DNA of 6,310 nucleotides from Bacteriovoracaceae bacterium (GCA_023954595.1 JAGSHJ010000180.1:1-6310); one strand, 5' to 3'; shown: positions 1 to 6,125, counted from the stretch's first letter. Numbers and translations: made by a program. Notes: generated by a model not told the origin, from the letters alone.

Positions 1-334
1 TGTATCGAATTTGATCTCCGCAATTGTGTTTGAACAAAAGGATGTTTTGACGCAGGCCCAAGGCATTGGGAAGAAGATGGCCGAACAGATTATACTTAGC
101 CTTAAGGATAAGGTTGAAAAGTTTCAAAGCTTCAAGGCACAAGATATTGCCAAAGCATCACCTGAGTCCAATTCAGAAGCTCTAATTGATAAAGGCATCT
201 TTCAAGAGACTATGCAGGCATTGGAGAGTTTGGGTTATAAAGATAAGAACTTAGCAGGGCTCGTTAACCGCCAATACACTGAAGAAGTTAAGACTAGTGA
301 AGAGCTTATCAAGCTTGTTCTTAGGGAGTTGTAA
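1..334 (+). CDS. ruvA: RuvA, Holliday junction DNA-binding subunit, C-terminal part (5' truncated by window)
   Basis: The gene enters from the left edge; the first whole in-frame codon is at position 2, giving 110 visible residues before TAA at 332-334. A TTG at position 11 lies in frame but is internal, not a real start. What remains is a helix-hairpin-helix segment (LTQAQGIGKKMAEQIILSLK), which in RuvA grips the junction backbone, then a polar linker, then the C-terminal domain III (around ETMQALESLGYKDKNLAGLV). In the family, domain III is the flexible three-helix module that contacts RuvB. RuvA tetramers bind four-way junctions and load RuvB hexamers onto two opposite arms. The stop codon overlaps the ruvB start by one base (TAATG), so translation is probably coupled. 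The missing N-terminal OB-fold domain lies outside the window. The identification rests on both the motifs and the RuvB neighbour. Confidence 0.95.
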   Translation, partial: VSNLISAIVFEQKDVLTQAQGIGKKMAEQIILSLKDKVEKFQSFKAQDIAKASPESNSEALIDKGIFQETMQALESLGYKDKNLAGLVNRQYTEEVKTSEELIKLVLREL

Positions 335-1317
335 TGGAAGAGAGGTTTTTATCTGAGGGGAGTCGAGGATCCGAAGTAGAGCACGATACGAGGCTAAGAC
401 CTGAGAACTTTCAAGAATATATCGGGCAAAAGCGCGTCGTAGAAAATGTCGAGTTGATGGTTAAGTCTGCTTTAAAAAGAAATGCGGCAATGGATCATGC
501 ACTCTTATCTGGACCTCCTGGACTTGGAAAGACTTCTCTGGCGATGTTAATTGCTAAAAACATTGGAAGCGAACTGCATGTTATCTCAGGTCCTGCGATT
601 GAGAAAAAAGGCGATTTGGCGGCCGTGTTGACTAACTTGGCCCCTAGGGATGTCCTTTTTATTGATGAAATCCACAGAATGCATATTAGTGTGGAAGAGA
701 TTCTATACTCAGCAATGGAGGACTATAGACTCGATATCTTAATAGGGCAGGGAGCATCGGCTCGTACAATGCAAATTGATCTAGTTCCTTTTACTCTCGT
801 AGGTGCAACTACTCGAAGCGGACTTCTATCTAACCCACTAAGGGATAGGTTTATGGCGCATCTGCATTTCGACTACTATGACGCAGAAGAACTTTCACAA
901 ATCATATCAAACAACGCCAAAAAGATGTCTATGCAGATGGAAGATCAGGCAAAGTCTGAAATTGCTAAAAGAAGCAGAGGAACTCCAAGAATTGCCAACA
1001 GGATTTTAAGAAGAGTTAGAGACTTTGCTTTGGTGCAAAACCATGCGGTAGTCCAATTTGAAGATGTCCAAAAGGCACTAAAGTTATTGGATATTGATAG
1101 TTTAGGCCTAGACTCAATGGATCGAAAAATTTTGAGTGTAATTAGAAACTACTATCAAAATGGCCCAGTAGGCATCGACGCATTAAGTGCTACTTTGGGT
1201 GAAGACAAACAGACTATTGAAGAAGTCTACGAACCTTATCTTTTGAAAGAAGGCCTACTTTTAAGGACCCCACGTGGAAGAACTCTGTCTGAGAAGGCGA
1301 TCGACCATATAAATTAA
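334..1317 (+). CDS. ruvB: RuvB, Holliday junction branch-migration ATPase
   Basis: This 327-residue protein is close to the usual RuvB length of about 330-340. It is the AAA+ motor that, with RuvA, pumps DNA through Holliday junctions in recombinational repair. Visible landmarks in order are: the N-terminal LRPENFQEYIGQ box (21-32), Walker A GPPGLGKT (60-67), Walker B LFIDEIHR with D111 and E112, sensor 1 GATTR (157-161), the arginine-finger segment LRDRF with R170 (169-173), the sensor 2 region RGTPRIANR (215-223), and a C-terminal winged-helix DNA-binding domain ending in the RTPRGR wing (311-316). No key residue is missing. The ATG overlaps the ruvA stop, and an AGGGAG Shine-Dalgarno at 323-328 lies five bases upstream, which fixes this start. 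No convincing terminator follows the TAA. Confidence 0.98.
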   Translation: MEERFLSEGSRGSEVEHDTRLRPENFQEYIGQKRVVENVELMVKSALKRNAAMDHALLSGPPGLGKTSLAMLIAKNIGSELHVISGPAIEKKGDLAAVLTNLAPRDVLFIDEIHRMHISVEEILYSAMEDYRLDILIGQGASARTMQIDLVPFTLVGATTRSGLLSNPLRDRFMAHLHFDYYDAEELSQIISNNAKKMSMQMEDQAKSEIAKRSRGTPRIANRILRRVRDFALVQNHAVVQFEDVQKALKLLDIDSLGLDSMDRKILSVIRNYYQNGPVGIDALSATLGEDKQTIEEVYEPYLLKEGLLLRTPRGRTLSEKAIDHIN

Positions 1318-1427
1318 TCTTAATGTTTAGTTTTGACTTGAGAAGTTTAAAACTTGCTGGTAAATCCTTTAAAACAAGTATTTTAATTCGAGAAAACAGC
1401 TACTTGGAATACTGTGCCTCATTATTT

Positions 1428-1442
1428 AGGTAATCTTTACCT
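1428..1442. repeat. Short perfect inverted repeat AGGTAA-TCT-TTACCT
   Basis: Six-base arms flank a three-base centre about 110 bases after the ruvB stop. As RNA this could form a small hairpin, but no U run follows, so it is not a standard intrinsic terminator. It could be a protein-binding palindrome, or chance in AT-rich DNA. Confidence 0.3.
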
Positions 1443-1541
1443 TTAAATGAAAATTATTTTGTTCTGTGCTGTAGTATTAAGTATCTTAAATTACATAGGA
1501 ATTGTATTCATCCTTATAATTTATGAGTTTTCGCTTATACT

Positions 1542-1573
1542 TTGAAGACGTAATGCGAAACAATGAATATAAT
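1542..1573 (+). promoter_or_regulatory. Possible sigma70-type promoter for lpxC
   Basis: A perfect TATAAT lies at 1568-1573 and a partial -35, TTGAAG, at 1542-1547. The spacer is 20 bases, longer than the preferred 16-18, so the -35 match is doubtful. The -10 alone would place the transcript start near 1580 and give a leader of about 30 bases before the lpxC ATG. Another TATAAT at 1515-1520 has no good -35 partner. Confidence 0.35.
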
Positions 1574-1587
1574 TTAGCAGCCCAATA

Positions 1588-1603
1588 AGCTTAAAAGGAA
1601 GCT
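1588..1603 (+). promoter_or_regulatory. lpxC ribosome binding site inside a small potential hairpin
   Basis: The Shine-Dalgarno AAGGAA (1595-1600) lies ten bases before the lpxC ATG. It is bracketed by AGCTT (1588-1592) and AAGCT (1599-1603), which can pair across an AAAAGG loop. The 3' arm overlaps the last two bases of the Shine-Dalgarno, so folding would partly mask it. The stem is only five pairs, so its effect in the cell is uncertain. Confidence 0.35.
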
Positions 1604-1610
1604 GATATAT

Positions 1611-2528
1611 ATGATCTATCAAAGAACCCTCGCTAAAGAAGTGCAAGTTACAGGTATTGGGTTGCACTCCGGAAAGAAGGTAACACTTAAATTATTTCCT
1701 GCTGAAGCAGATACAGGTATCGTTTTCAAGCGAACTGATATTAAAAACTCTAAGAAAATGCGTGCAGATGCAAGAACTGTCGGTGCCACCGAGAACAATA
1801 CTACTTTAGGTGGTGGTGAGGACTGCGTTCATACTGTTGAGCACCTTTTGTCCGCTCTATATGGACTTGGGATTAATAATGTTTATTGCGAAAGAGATGG
1901 TCCCGAAATTCCTATTATGGATGGTTCAAGTGCTTCGTTTGTCTTTATTCTAAAAGAGACTGGCGTACAAAACTTAAATAAATCTAAGCAATTTATGGTG
2001 TTAGTAGATAAGGTTAGGGTTGAAGCTAACGGCACGTGGGCCGAAATCGAGCCAGCAAATAACCTTGTCATCGATTCTACAATTGTCTTTGCACACCCAA
2101 TAATTAAGGCACAAAATCAAGTTTTTGAATTTAGCTGTGAGAACTTTATTAGTGAAATCAGCAGAGCTAGAACATTTGGTATGCTCAAAGATGTTGATCA
2201 TCTTAAGAGAAAAGGCCTTGTTAAAGGTGGATCTCTAGATAATGCCATCGTTTTGGACGACTTTAAGGTTGTAAACCCAGAAGGTCTAAGATTTGCTGAC
2301 GAGTTTGTTCGCCATAAGATTCTGGATACTATTGGTGACATCAGCCTTTTAGGTTATGAAGTTGCTGGTAAAATTACGACTTATAAATCAGGACATTATC
2401 TTCACAACCAACTTTGTAGAAAAATTCTAGACACACCATCGTGTTATGAAATTGTTTCGGCAAGTTCGTTGTCTTTAGAAGCTAGAGAGGCACATCGATT
2501 ACCTCAAATGATATCGGTAACCAACTAG
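1611..2528 (+). CDS. lpxC: LpxC, UDP-3-O-acyl-N-acetylglucosamine deacetylase
   Basis: This 305-residue enzyme matches the usual LpxC length. In the cytosol it removes the acetyl group from UDP-3-O-acyl-GlcNAc, the committed step of lipid A synthesis, using a catalytic zinc ion. Expected landmarks are all visible: TVEHLLSAL with the general-base glutamate E77 and zinc ligand H78; ERDGPEIPIMDGSSASF (94-110); the second-domain segment SRARTFGMLKDVDHLKRKG (184-202) and the GGSLDNAIV stretch (207-214); the FVRHKILDTIGD box with zinc ligands H235 and D239 plus K236; and KSGHYLHN with the catalytic histidine H262. Nothing essential is altered. It starts a probable unit with a small secreted protein (61-base gap), proS and a methyltransferase, since no terminator follows it. 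The presence of lpxC shows the host makes an LPS-type outer membrane. The C-terminal tail differs from that of E. coli, so FtsH-type turnover cannot be inferred. Confidence 0.98.
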   Translation: MIYQRTLAKEVQVTGIGLHSGKKVTLKLFPAEADTGIVFKRTDIKNSKKMRADARTVGATENNTTLGGGEDCVHTVEHLLSALYGLGINNVYCERDGPEIPIMDGSSASFVFILKETGVQNLNKSKQFMVLVDKVRVEANGTWAEIEPANNLVIDSTIVFAHPIIKAQNQVFEFSCENFISEISRARTFGMLKDVDHLKRKGLVKGGSLDNAIVLDDFKVVNPEGLRFADEFVRHKILDTIGDISLLGYEVAGKITTYKSGHYLHNQLCRKILDTPSCYEIVSASSLSLEAREAHRLPQMISVTN

Positions 2529-2589
2529 GCTTTAGCTTTTCAAATAAAACCAAATAATGTAATAGTGGAACCTATCTATAAGGAAGGTT

Positions 2590-2976
2590 ATGTTTCGCGT
2601 TGCATTTTTGGCTCTTTTTGTTGCTTCTGTTTCAGCTCATTCTCATAATATTAAGTGGGCCGATCTCGTTGAAAGTCGTACCTATAAGCTCGATAGAGAG
2701 CTGACTCTTTCATATAACAAGAGCACATATAAAGTTGAAGCTAATGAGGAACTTAGGCTTTTAGACTTTAGACCCTTATCGATGATCAATGTTTTTTTAG
2801 CTGAATTTAAAATATTAAATTGTTCAAAAAATGAGTTCTCATCCGAGATGATTCTTGCAAATGTCGGTCAACCAAGCGGACAAGAAGTTAGTGTTGGTGT
2901 GGATATGGCCGAAAAGTGTATCCTAGAAGTATTTATTGAAAAGAAAGATTATAACGCCGTCAGCATTTTAAGGTAG
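2590..2976 (+). CDS. Small predicted secreted/periplasmic protein of unknown function
   Basis: I do not recognise this 128-residue protein. Its N-terminus looks like a Sec signal peptide: a single arginine at position 3, a hydrophobic core (VAFLALFVASV), and a VSA motif that predicts cleavage after A16. There is no lipobox cysteine, so it is unlikely to be a lipoprotein. The predicted mature protein of about 112 residues would begin HSHN and is rich in alternating polar/hydrophobic stretches that suggest beta strands. Its only two cysteines, C78 and C110, could form a disulfide in the periplasm. There is no later membrane segment. A strong AAGGAAGG Shine-Dalgarno at 2580-2587 supports the ATG. 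It sits 61 bases after lpxC and six bases before proS, and its stop codon falls within the proS Shine-Dalgarno, so it is probably co-expressed with both. Reality as a gene is well supported; function is unknown. Confidence 0.85.
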   Translation: MFRVAFLALFVASVSAHSHNIKWADLVESRTYKLDRELTLSYNKSTYKVEANEELRLLDFRPLSMINVFLAEFKILNCSKNEFSSEMILANVGQPSGQEVSVGVDMAEKCILEVFIEKKDYNAVSILR

Positions 2977-2982
2977 GTATTA

Positions 2983-4713
2983 ATGAAGCTATCCAAAGCG
3001 TTTTGGCAAACTTACAAAGAAGCTCCCAGCGACGCAGAAGTCGCTTCACATCAACTTTTGATGCGTGCTGGATTTATCCATAAAACTGGTGCTGGCATTT
3101 ATAGCTATTTGCCAATGGCAGTACGAACAATCAAAAAAATAGAAAATATCATACGAGAAGAGCTCGATAAAATCGACGCTCAAGAGCTTGATATGTCTTT
3201 TGTAACGCCTGCTGATCTTTGGCAAGAATCTGGACGTTGGGAGACCATGGGACCAGAAATGCTAAGAGTTCAAGATCGTAAACAAAACGATTTTTGCCTT
3301 AGCCCCACAAATGAAGAGTCAATAACAGACGTTTTTCGCAAGTCCATTTCCAGTTATAAGCAGCTTCCAGTAAGTCTCTACCAAATCAAGGCCAAGTTCC
3401 GTGATGAAATAAGACCACGTTTCGGTCTTATGAGAGGTAAAGAATTTATCATGAAAGACGCTTATACATTTAGCATGGATAAAGCATGTCTTGATGAGCA
3501 GTATGAGCTCTATTATAAGGCCTATTCTAAAATTTTAGAGAGAATGGGGCTTGAGTATATTGTAGTTGAGGCAGATCCAGGTGCCATGGCCTCTGGAAAC
3601 GCAAAAACTCATGAATTTCAAGTTATTGCAGACTCTGGCGAAGATGTCGTGGTTCAAGCAAAAGCTACAGGTTATGCTGCCAATCTAGAAAAAGCTGCAA
3701 CTGTGCGCCCTGAGTTGAAATTCACTCCAGAATCGGAAATTGAAGAAGTTATCACCGAAGAAATGCCTACCTGTGAGCAGGTTGCAAAGCATTTAGATAT
3801 ACCTGTTCATCAAACCCTTAAAACGCTGGTTTACAGAGCGTTTTATGGTCAGAAAAAAGTCATTTATATGATTCTGATGCTTGGTGATGATAAATTAAAC
3901 GAAATAAAGCTTAAAAACTTTCTAAAAGCAGACAAGGTAGAAGTTGCTGCGGAAGAAGACTTGAAAGAGTTCAACCTGATTAAAGGTTATATGAGCCCAT
4001 ACGGTGTGGAAGGCAAGATTAGCTTTTTACTTGATGACTCAATAGATCCTAAAAGCAGCTTTGTAGTGGGTGCAAATAAAGAGAACTATCACCTTAAAGG
4101 CTTCACACCTTCAAGAGATCTAGGGAGTTTTAAGACTGTTGATCTAAGAATGGCCAGCGTTGGAGATTTAGCACCAAACAGTACGGAAACCATTGAATTT
4201 AGAAAAGGTATTGAAGTTGGACATATTTTTCAGCTTGGAGACAAATACACTAAATCAATGAAGGCCACGGTCTTAAATCAAAATGGGAAAAAAGAATTTC
4301 CACTAATGGGTTGTTATGGAATTGGTGTCACGCGAACGATGGCGGCAGCAATAGAGCAGCACCATGATGAAAATGGAATCATTTGGCCTGCAGCAATCGC
4401 ACCATTTCATGTCTATCTGGCCGTTATCGGTAAGAAAGCGGAAACAAAACAAATGGCCGGCGAAATCTATGAACTGTTGAAAGAGGCTGGCGTAGAAACC
4501 TTATATGACGATAGAGGCATGGGTCCTGGACCTATGTTCAAGGATGCTGATTTACTTGGTTTACCAGTAAGGATTGTCTTGGGTGAGAGAGATTTTGCCG
4601 AATCTGGAGAGTTGGAAATTAAAATAAGAAAGACAGGCGAGACTTTTAAAGTAGCTAAAAGTGAACTGGTTGAAAAAACGAAGCAAATTCTAACAGGCCT
4701 AATGAGTAACTAA
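2983..4713 (+). CDS. proS: ProS, prolyl-tRNA synthetase (bacterial type, with editing insertion)
   Basis: This class II synthetase of 576 residues is near the 572 of the E. coli enzyme. It charges tRNA-Pro with proline in the cytosol. Landmarks in order are: motif 1 around 47-76 ending in VTP; the LSPTNEE signature (106-112); motif 2 FRDEIRPRFGLMRGKEF (139-155); the inserted YbaK-like editing domain, roughly 225-400, which in this family hydrolyses Ala-tRNA-Pro and shows K280 in LKTLVYRA and GDDKLNEIK (301-309); motif 3 GCYGIGVTRTMAAAIEQ (443-459) with R451; and an anticodon-binding domain from about 472 including DDRGMGPGPMFKDADLLG. This is the bacterial ProRS layout, not the archaeal/eukaryotic type with a zinc-binding tail. 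An AAGGTAGG Shine-Dalgarno at about 2970-2977 overlaps the preceding stop codon and sets the start. The TAA overlaps the next gene's ATG. Confidence 0.98.
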   Translation: MKLSKAFWQTYKEAPSDAEVASHQLLMRAGFIHKTGAGIYSYLPMAVRTIKKIENIIREELDKIDAQELDMSFVTPADLWQESGRWETMGPEMLRVQDRKQNDFCLSPTNEESITDVFRKSISSYKQLPVSLYQIKAKFRDEIRPRFGLMRGKEFIMKDAYTFSMDKACLDEQYELYYKAYSKILERMGLEYIVVEADPGAMASGNAKTHEFQVIADSGEDVVVQAKATGYAANLEKAATVRPELKFTPESEIEEVITEEMPTCEQVAKHLDIPVHQTLKTLVYRAFYGQKKVIYMILMLGDDKLNEIKLKNFLKADKVEVAAEEDLKEFNLIKGYMSPYGVEGKISFLLDDSIDPKSSFVVGANKENYHLKGFTPSRDLGSFKTVDLRMASVGDLAPNSTETIEFRKGIEVGHIFQLGDKYTKSMKATVLNQNGKKEFPLMGCYGIGVTRTMAAAIEQHHDENGIIWPAAIAPFHVYLAVIGKKAETKQMAGEIYELLKEAGVETLYDDRGMGPGPMFKDADLLGLPVRIVLGERDFAESGELEIKIRKTGETFKVAKSELVEKTKQILTGLMSN

Positions 4714-5471
4714 TGGAAGATTTCGACCTTATAGTAGGTATTCACAGTATTGTAGCGGCAATTAAAAACCCAAACAGGGATATTGTTAAGCTCGTTGCAA
4801 CTGAGGACGCTAGAGACGAGATTAAAAAGATCTGTAATTTAGACAAGATCAACGTGGAGTTGGTTTCATCGCATAAGGTACAAGAAGAGGGGAAGAGGCT
4901 CTACAGTGATAAAGGCCTTGATTACCAAAGAATACCATCTGGAGCTTTTCTAGTTTCCCAACCACTCCAAGAGTTGGAGACGAGAGAATTATATGATTTA
5001 GCAAAAGCTGGAAACTTAAGAATATTATGTTTAGACCAGATTAGTGACGTGCATAATGGTGCAGCTATTCTTAGAACAGCAAGTTTTTACGGTGTAGATG
5101 TCGTGATTCTTCCTGGTAAAAAAAGCTTTGGCACAACTCCTACTTATTTTAGGATTGCATCAGGGGCACATGAGTATTTAAAGTTAATTAAAGTTAATAA
5201 TTTGGCAAAAACCATATCAAAACTCAAAGAACTGGATACACTTACTATCGGCCTATCTGAGCATGCAGAAGAACAAATCGACACGGAAATGATTGCTAAG
5301 AAATCCGGTAATGTCGCTCTAGTGCTGGGTAAAGAGGAGACTGGTATCTCCCATGCGGTAATGAGAGTTTTAGATAAAAAAATGTCAATCAAGACCCAGG
5401 GTGAGATCCGTTCACTTAATGTTTCAGTAGCCGCTGCCATCTCTCTTGAAAAATGTTTTGGTATTTCCTAA
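4713..5471 (+). CDS. TrmH/SpoU-family RNA 2'-O-ribose methyltransferase, RlmB-like
   Basis: This 252-residue protein has the two-part layout of RlmB-type SPOUT enzymes, which use S-adenosylmethionine to methylate a ribose 2'-OH; E. coli RlmB (243 residues) modifies G2251 of 23S rRNA. The N-terminal substrate-binding domain opens with VGIHSIVAAI (8-17), matching the GIHAV-type start of that group. The C-terminal knotted catalytic domain shows motif 1 DVHNGAAILRTA (112-123) with N115 and R121, motif 2 LVLGKEETG (203-211) with E208, and motif 3 SLNVSVAAAISL (234-245) with N236. Motif 1 is unusual: the family normally has N-x-G, here N-G-A. The start overlaps the proS stop (TAATG); the only nearby AGG (4695-4697) is too far upstream, so translation probably depends on coupling to proS. 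A tRNA cluster follows. The exact target, rRNA or tRNA, cannot be settled from sequence alone. Confidence 0.9.
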   Translation: MEDFDLIVGIHSIVAAIKNPNRDIVKLVATEDARDEIKKICNLDKINVELVSSHKVQEEGKRLYSDKGLDYQRIPSGAFLVSQPLQELETRELYDLAKAGNLRILCLDQISDVHNGAAILRTASFYGVDVVILPGKKSFGTTPTYFRIASGAHEYLKLIKVNNLAKTISKLKELDTLTIGLSEHAEEQIDTEMIAKKSGNVALVLGKEETGISHAVMRVLDKKMSIKTQGEIRSLNVSVAAAISLEKCFGIS

Positions 5472-5478
5472 AAAAAAC

Positions 5479-5507
5479 TTGATTTTGCTTGTTTTCCCGA
5501 TTATAAA
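5479..5507 (+). promoter_or_regulatory. Sigma70-type promoter of the tRNA cluster
   Basis: TTGATT (5479-5484) and TATAAA (5502-5507) are separated by an ideal 17 bases, placing the transcript start near 5514, about 20 bases before the first tRNA. It begins just after the methyltransferase stop codon, so the tRNAs can be expressed independently of the upstream genes. The A run at 5470-5477 just upstream of the -35 may help RNA polymerase binding. Confidence 0.65.
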
Positions 5508-5534
5508 CATAAGCTCATCTTAAGGGATGTTTAG

Positions 5535-5610
5535 GCTGCTCTAGCTCAGTTGGTAGAGCATCGGTTTTGTAAACCGACGGTCGCAGGTTCGACTCCTGTG
5601 AGCAGCTCCA
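5535..5610 (+). tRNA. tRNA-Thr (anticodon TGT)
   Basis: The 76-base cloverleaf is complete. Acceptor arms are GCTGCTC (5535-5541) and GAGCAGC (5600-5606). The D arm is GCTC/GAGC. The anticodon stem TCGGT/ACCGA encloses loop TTTGTAA with anticodon TGT at 5568-5570, reading ACA. The T arm is GCAGG-TTCGACT-CCTGT. CCA is encoded (5608-5610) and the discriminator base is T at 5607. It is the first gene of the cluster and only one base separates it from tRNA-Tyr. Confidence 0.97.
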
Positions 5611-5611
5611 C

Positions 5612-5697
<86 letters not shown>

Positions 5698-5722
5698 TTT
5701 TTTAAGGTTGAATGTGATAAAA

Positions 5723-5798
5723 GCGGGTGTAGCTCAGTTGGTAGAGCACCAGCCTTCCAAGCTGGGGGTCGTGAGTTCGAGCCTCATCGCCCGCTCCA
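5723..5798 (+). tRNA. tRNA-Gly (anticodon TCC)
   Basis: The 76-base cloverleaf has acceptor arms GCGGGTG (5723-5729) and CGCCCGC (5788-5794) with one G-U pair. The D arm is GCTC/GAGC. The anticodon stem CCAGC/GCTGG encloses CTTCCAA with TCC at 5756-5758, reading GGA and GGG. The discriminator is T (5795), normal for tRNA-Gly, and CCA is encoded (5796-5798). It lies 25 bases after tRNA-Tyr. Confidence 0.97.
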
Positions 5799-5825
5799 TT
5801 CTTAACCAAAAAATTCCCCCTATAT

Positions 5826-5881
5826 TTTTCTAATTAAAAGCCTTAATTTACTTTGCAAACTAATTTTAACTAATTAGAAAA
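5826..5881. repeat. AT-rich 11-bp inverted repeat between tRNA-Gly and tRNA-Thr
   Basis: TTTTCTAATTA (5826-5836) and TAATTAGAAAA (5871-5881) are perfect inverted copies around a 34-base centre. CTAATT also recurs as a direct repeat at 5830, 5860 and 5870. The 3' arm is followed by ATTTTT-like sequence and directly abuts the second promoter's -35. It could be a weak terminator for the first three tRNAs, an UP-like promoter element, or simply AT-rich sequence; a purely A/T stem is a poor intrinsic terminator. Confidence 0.4.
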
Positions 5882-5884
5882 TTT

Positions 5885-5915
5885 TTGATTGATAGTGTGC
5901 TTTTAATAATATAAA
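5885..5915 (+). promoter_or_regulatory. Second sigma70-type promoter, upstream of tRNA-Thr(GGT) and tuf
   Basis: TTGATT (5885-5890) is followed by TAATAT (5907-5912, spacer 16) overlapping TATAAA (5910-5915, spacer 19). Very A/T-rich DNA just upstream resembles an UP element. The start would fall near 5920, about 20 bases before the tRNA. The -35 is identical to that of the first tRNA promoter. It probably drives tRNA-Thr and tuf together. Confidence 0.5.
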
Positions 5916-5940
5916 TACTAAGCTCGAAAATTTGGTATAT

Positions 5941-6015
<75 letters not shown>

Positions 6016-6042
6016 TTTTCATCTCATGCACGGTAAAAAAAG

Positions 6043-6071
6043 TTGTCAGTTGAGTCAGCTTGAAGCATACT
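6043..6071 (+). promoter_or_regulatory. Possible additional promoter for tuf
   Basis: TTGTCA (6043-6048) and CATACT (6066-6071) are 17 bases apart, a fair sigma70 match. A nearby TTGACG (6074-6079) and TATAAA (6092-6097) look good alone but are only 12 bases apart, so they are not a pair. tuf may use this promoter, read-through from the tRNA promoter, or both. Confidence 0.35.
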
Positions 6072-6092
6072 CATTGACGTTAATATATGCTT
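6063..6092. repeat. 7-bp inverted repeat in the tuf leader
   Basis: AAGCATA (6063-6069) and TATGCTT (6086-6092) are perfect inverted copies around 16 bases. They lie between the tRNA-Thr end and tuf and overlap the possible -10 at 6066-6071. The repeat could be a leader hairpin on transcripts entering from the tRNA, or a binding site; it has no following U run. Confidence 0.35.
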
Positions 6093-6125
6093 ATAAAACT
6101 TAAGCCCGTAAATGCGATAAACTTG

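Larger units (their letters stand above)
1318..1610. other. ruvB-lpxC intergenic region with only doubtful mini-ORFs and small palindromes
   Basis: This 293-base AT-rich gap has no recognisable gene. It contains two short + strand ORFs without Shine-Dalgarno sequences: 1323-1433 (36 codons) and 1447-1545 (32 codons, almost wholly hydrophobic). It also contains a small palindrome at 1428-1442 (AGGTAA-TCT-TTACCT), a spaced inverted repeat TTTCGC/GCGAAA (1529-1534 and 1555-1560), and -10-like hexamers at 1515-1520 and 1568-1573. I see no GC-rich stem followed by a T run, so ruvB transcription may end in a factor-dependent way or run on into lpxC. Confidence 0.6.

Noticed and set aside
1333..1366. 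TTGACT as a promoter -35 just after ruvB
   Set aside because: No acceptable -10 hexamer at 15-19 bases downstream.
1883..2071. Minus strand ORF inside lpxC
   Set aside because: Antisense shadow of a fully conserved gene, with no recognisable protein features.
2001..2201. Second minus strand ORF inside lpxC
   Set aside because: Antisense shadow with no family resemblance.
5144..5440. 98-codon minus strand ORF inside the methyltransferase gene
   Set aside because: It lies opposite the conserved catalytic domain; the serine-rich translation is typical of an antisense shadow.
5470..5495. Possible terminator after the methyltransferase (AAAAC...GTTTT around a T-rich stretch)
   Set aside because: The stem is five A/T-rich pairs and it overlaps the good tRNA promoter, so it is not convincing as an intrinsic terminator.
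6026..6103. 25-codon ORF in the tuf leader as a possible leader peptide
   Set aside because: No Shine-Dalgarno before its ATG and no codon run suggesting attenuation.
6112..6120. Minimal ORF ATG-CGA-TAA just before the tuf ribosome binding site
   Set aside because: No ribosome binding site of its own; such three-codon strings are frequent by chance.
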